Shown: in pieces, positions 30,421 to 31,848 of the stretch
How positions within the stretch are numbered: position 1 is the first letter of the stretch
How the letters are laid out: every line of letters starts with the position of its first letter
DNA from: Paracoccaceae bacterium
GTDB lineage: Bacteria > Pseudomonadota > Alphaproteobacteria > Rhodobacterales > Rhodobacteraceae
NCBI GenBank assembly: GCA_027030435.1
Contig: JALVEX010000191.1
Location: 1 to 31,848 of the forward strand
DNA: 31,848 nucleotides
Direction of reading: 5' to 3'
Made by a program: the position numbers and the translations under genes
Notes under the pieces: model-generated
The model's input: the letters and a program-made list of their open reading frames with translations, nothing else
The model's database searches: none
What the model was told of the DNA's origin: nothing

Positions 30421-31188
30421 ATGATGCCAAACCGGATTGACAAGCTCATGCACAGACGCTGCCTGCGCCATTGGCAGCAGGCAGCGCGGCAGGCCGTGCG
30501 GGCCGATCTTCTGACCCTGCGCAGAAAGCGCGATGACGCACGCGCGCTCGAACATGAGCTTAGAAGATTTTTCAACGTGGCGGAAGGACGCCTCCGGCTG
30601 CCCCTGCGCGGCACGAACGCCATCGAACGCCCGATCGGCACGGATTGGGCCTGGCGCCCGGAGATCTGGCGCGGGCCGCTGGCGCCGCCGGGGATCGCGG
30701 CTGTGGGGAATGGTTCTTCTTATGGCAATGAAGCGAAGATCTTTCACGATTGCCCGAGATCGGAGATCATCCTCCGCCAGATCCGCAATGATGATTGCGA
30801 GGATGTGCTGGCACCTTTCGGGCTCCGGCTGGAAGCCTTTGCCTTCGAGGGGAGCTTCCTATCGCTGGCGCTCGATCTTCCGCCGGAGAGCCTCGAGGGG
30901 CTCGAAAAGGATCATGTTTTCCGCGCAACCATTGATCGCATGACAGAGCGGGATATCGAGATATTCGTCCGCCTCAACATCACCTGTGGCCCGAATACGG
31001 AGCAGTTGGTATGCGAGATACCGCCTGGAGCGGGTGAAGGGGTGGCTGAATTCGATCTCGCCTATTCGCGGATAAACGAGAAGCGGGTTGAAAAATTCTG
31101 GCTCGATGTCATCTTCGAGAACCCTGAATTCAATCGCATCCATCTGCGCGACCTGACGGTTGTGCGCCGTGTGCGGGCCGCCGTCTGA
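30421..31188 (+). CDS. DUF6478 family protein
   Basis: A 255-residue protein that matches, from memory, the DUF6478 family, which I know only from Rhodobacterales. No function is known. The N-terminus is a basic helical region (about 1-50) that resembles a coiled coil, then a conserved segment with TDWAWRPEIWRGPLAPPG (73-90), a SYGNEAKIFHDCPRSEIILRQ segment, and a beta-rich C-terminal half with SFLSLALDLPP, IFVRLNITCGPNTEQLV and FDLAYSRINEKRVEKFWLDVIFE. There is no signal peptide or membrane helix. It is followed after 31 bases by the next small gene and preceded by a promoter with a CtrA-like half site. Confidence 0.85.
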   Translation: MMPNRIDKLMHRRCLRHWQQAARQAVRADLLTLRRKRDDARALEHELRRFFNVAEGRLRLPLRGTNAIERPIGTDWAWRPEIWRGPLAPPGIAAVGNGSSYGNEAKIFHDCPRSEIILRQIRNDDCEDVLAPFGLRLEAFAFEGSFLSLALDLPPESLEGLEKDHVFRATIDRMTERDIEIFVRLNITCGPNTEQLVCEIPPGAGEGVAEFDLAYSRINEKRVEKFWLDVIFENPEFNRIHLRDLTVVRRVRAAV

Positions 31189-31219
31189 GCGCCGGCCTCT
31201 GGCAGAAAGGGCTTCCCCA

Positions 31220-31621
31220 ATGAAGGGATACAGGCTTGTTGAAGCGAAGATCGCGAAAGGGATCTGGGAGGGTGTCCTGATTGCCGGTGGCAATGAGGCA
31301 GGCCAGCATCCCCCGCCGCTCGAAGCCCTTCACCGGGAGAAGCCGCTTGCCGGGCTGTCAATCGAGGCGATCGCGGATCAGCCCGGGCACTGGCACGTGA
31401 CGGTGCCGATCCCTGGGGAGATCATTTCCGATGGCGTGGAAAGTATCCTGCTGCGGGATCGGCAAAGCGGCGCTGTCCTCGGCAGCTTCGCCATACTGGC
31501 CGGAAATGCGCTTGGGGATGACATCCGGGCCGAAATCGGCCTTCTGCGTGCAGAGCTGGACATGCTCAAACAGGCCTTCCGCCGCCATTGCGCCGATACG
31601 TCGGATGGATCTTCATCCTGA
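31220..31621 (+). CDS. Conserved hypothetical protein, partner of the DUF6478 gene
   Basis: A 133-residue protein without a recognised domain. Residues 1-95 are likely beta-rich (GIWEGVLIAGG, GHWHVTVPIPGEIISDGVESILLRD), and the C-terminal DDIRAEIGLLRAELDMLKQAF (about 100-120) is a heptad-like helix that could form a coiled coil for self-assembly or binding to the DUF6478 protein. I recall similar proteins next to DUF6478 genes in Rhodobacteraceae. The ATG at 31220 follows AAAGGG; an upstream in-frame ATG at 31160 lies within the DUF6478 gene and has less support. The pair is probably one operon. Confidence 0.8.
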   Translation: MKGYRLVEAKIAKGIWEGVLIAGGNEAGQHPPPLEALHREKPLAGLSIEAIADQPGHWHVTVPIPGEIISDGVESILLRDRQSGAVLGSFAILAGNALGDDIRAEIGLLRAELDMLKQAFRRHCADTSDGSSS

Positions 31622-31641
31622 GGAATAGCCCCCCGAACCAT

Positions 31642-31848
31642 TCAGCCGGGATCGTTGAGCATCGCTATGGCTTCCCCCTTCACCAGCCAGGAGATGCCAA
31701 AGGCCCAGATGCCGAGGCTCTCCAGCAGAAAGACAAGCGAATAGCGATCGAGCCTTGCCCTGAGCGCCTCCGGCAGGATCGCCGCATGGATCACGATCCC
31801 CGCCATGGCGATCAGCAGCACGCTCCCGCATCCCCTGTAGATCCGGTT
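31642..31848 (-). CDS. Membrane protein, C-terminal part (cut by window end)
   Basis: A frame open to the window edge encodes 68 C-terminal residues with two hydrophobic segments, SVLLIAMAGIVIHAAIL (about 9-25) and YSLVFLLESLGIWAFGISWLV (about 36-56), ending in a short polar tail. The ESLGIWAFGISWLVKGE motif looks like that of small multi-spanning membrane proteins in this group, but I cannot name the family. The start lies beyond the window. It is convergent to the 133-residue gene, 20 bases apart, with no clear terminator. Confidence 0.65.
   Translation of the reverse strand, partial: NRIYRGCGSVLLIAMAGIVIHAAILPEALRARLDRYSLVFLLESLGIWAFGISWLVKGEAIAMLNDPG

Noticed and set aside
1..31848. CRISPR array, tRNA, rRNA, prophage, transposase or toxin-antitoxin system
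   Set aside because: No regularly spaced direct repeats, no tRNA-like cloverleaf noticed by eye, no integrase, transposase or toxin-like products. All genes fit core alphaproteobacterial metabolism. A tRNA/ncRNA covariance scan would be decisive.

Overview
This window looks like an ordinary stretch of chromosome from an alphaproteobacterium, most likely a member of the Rhodobacterales (Rhodobacteraceae/Roseobacter type). The evidence is the high G+C content, the gene block coaE-dnaQ / fxsA-secB / tim44-like-mltA-smr that I associate with this group, a protein matching the Rhodobacterales-restricted DUF6478 family (from memory), CtrA-like TTAACCAT sites, and an intergenic hairpin/AT-rich repeat of a kind I recall as common in these genomes. 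I see no phage, transposon, CRISPR array, tRNA or rRNA. Coding density is very high, with many 1-4 base or ATGA/GTGA overlaps, and no stretch over 300 bases lacks a gene.

Layout. 1-4832: end of coaE, dnaQ (epsilon-type exonuclease), the minus-strand pair fxsA-secB, then a plus-strand translationally coupled envelope operon (Tim44-domain protein, mltA, Smr protein) and cutA. 4824-9521: all minus strand. It holds a DUF900 alpha/beta-hydrolase lipoprotein, an aromatic/aspartate aminotransferase coupled to a 3-mercaptopyruvate sulfurtransferase, and dapA-smpB. 9611-11601: a soluble lytic transglycosylase, possibly preceded by a coupled leader peptide. 11622-14292: a drug/metabolite exporter coupled to mnmD, divergent from an MnmC2-like FAD oxidase, so the two halves of the bifunctional tRNA enzyme MnmC are separate genes. 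14321-17877: MaoC/HTD2-like dehydratase, VOC protein, flavin-dependent NAD(P)H reductase and an orphan acetolactate-synthase-like ThDP enzyme. 17965-21626: SulP anion transporter, cobO (cobalamin adenosylation), a small lipoprotein and mtgA. 21679-24357: glutathione S-transferase, a dispersed-repeat-like element, queG (queuosine synthesis) and a second EamA transporter. 24453-27702: accD-folC and a CPBP membrane protease. 27830-31621: ilvD overlapped by a lipoprotein gene, then the DUF6478 gene and a small conserved partner. The right edge holds the end of a minus-strand membrane protein.

How genes work together. Several genes serve the cell wall (mltA, slt, mtgA, dapA for diaminopimelate/lysine), protein export (secB, tim44-like), tRNA wobble modification (mnmD, MnmC2-like, queG), trans-translation (smpB), and lipid, folate and branched-chain amino acid synthesis (accD, folC, ilvD). 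I found no convincing new defence or mobile system. The best leads are small regulatory and architectural points: the leader ORF before slt, two CtrA-like sites next to promoter-like sequences, a possible leaderless mtgA mRNA, the repeat that supplies the queG ribosome binding site, and the conserved but unexplained DUF6478 pair.
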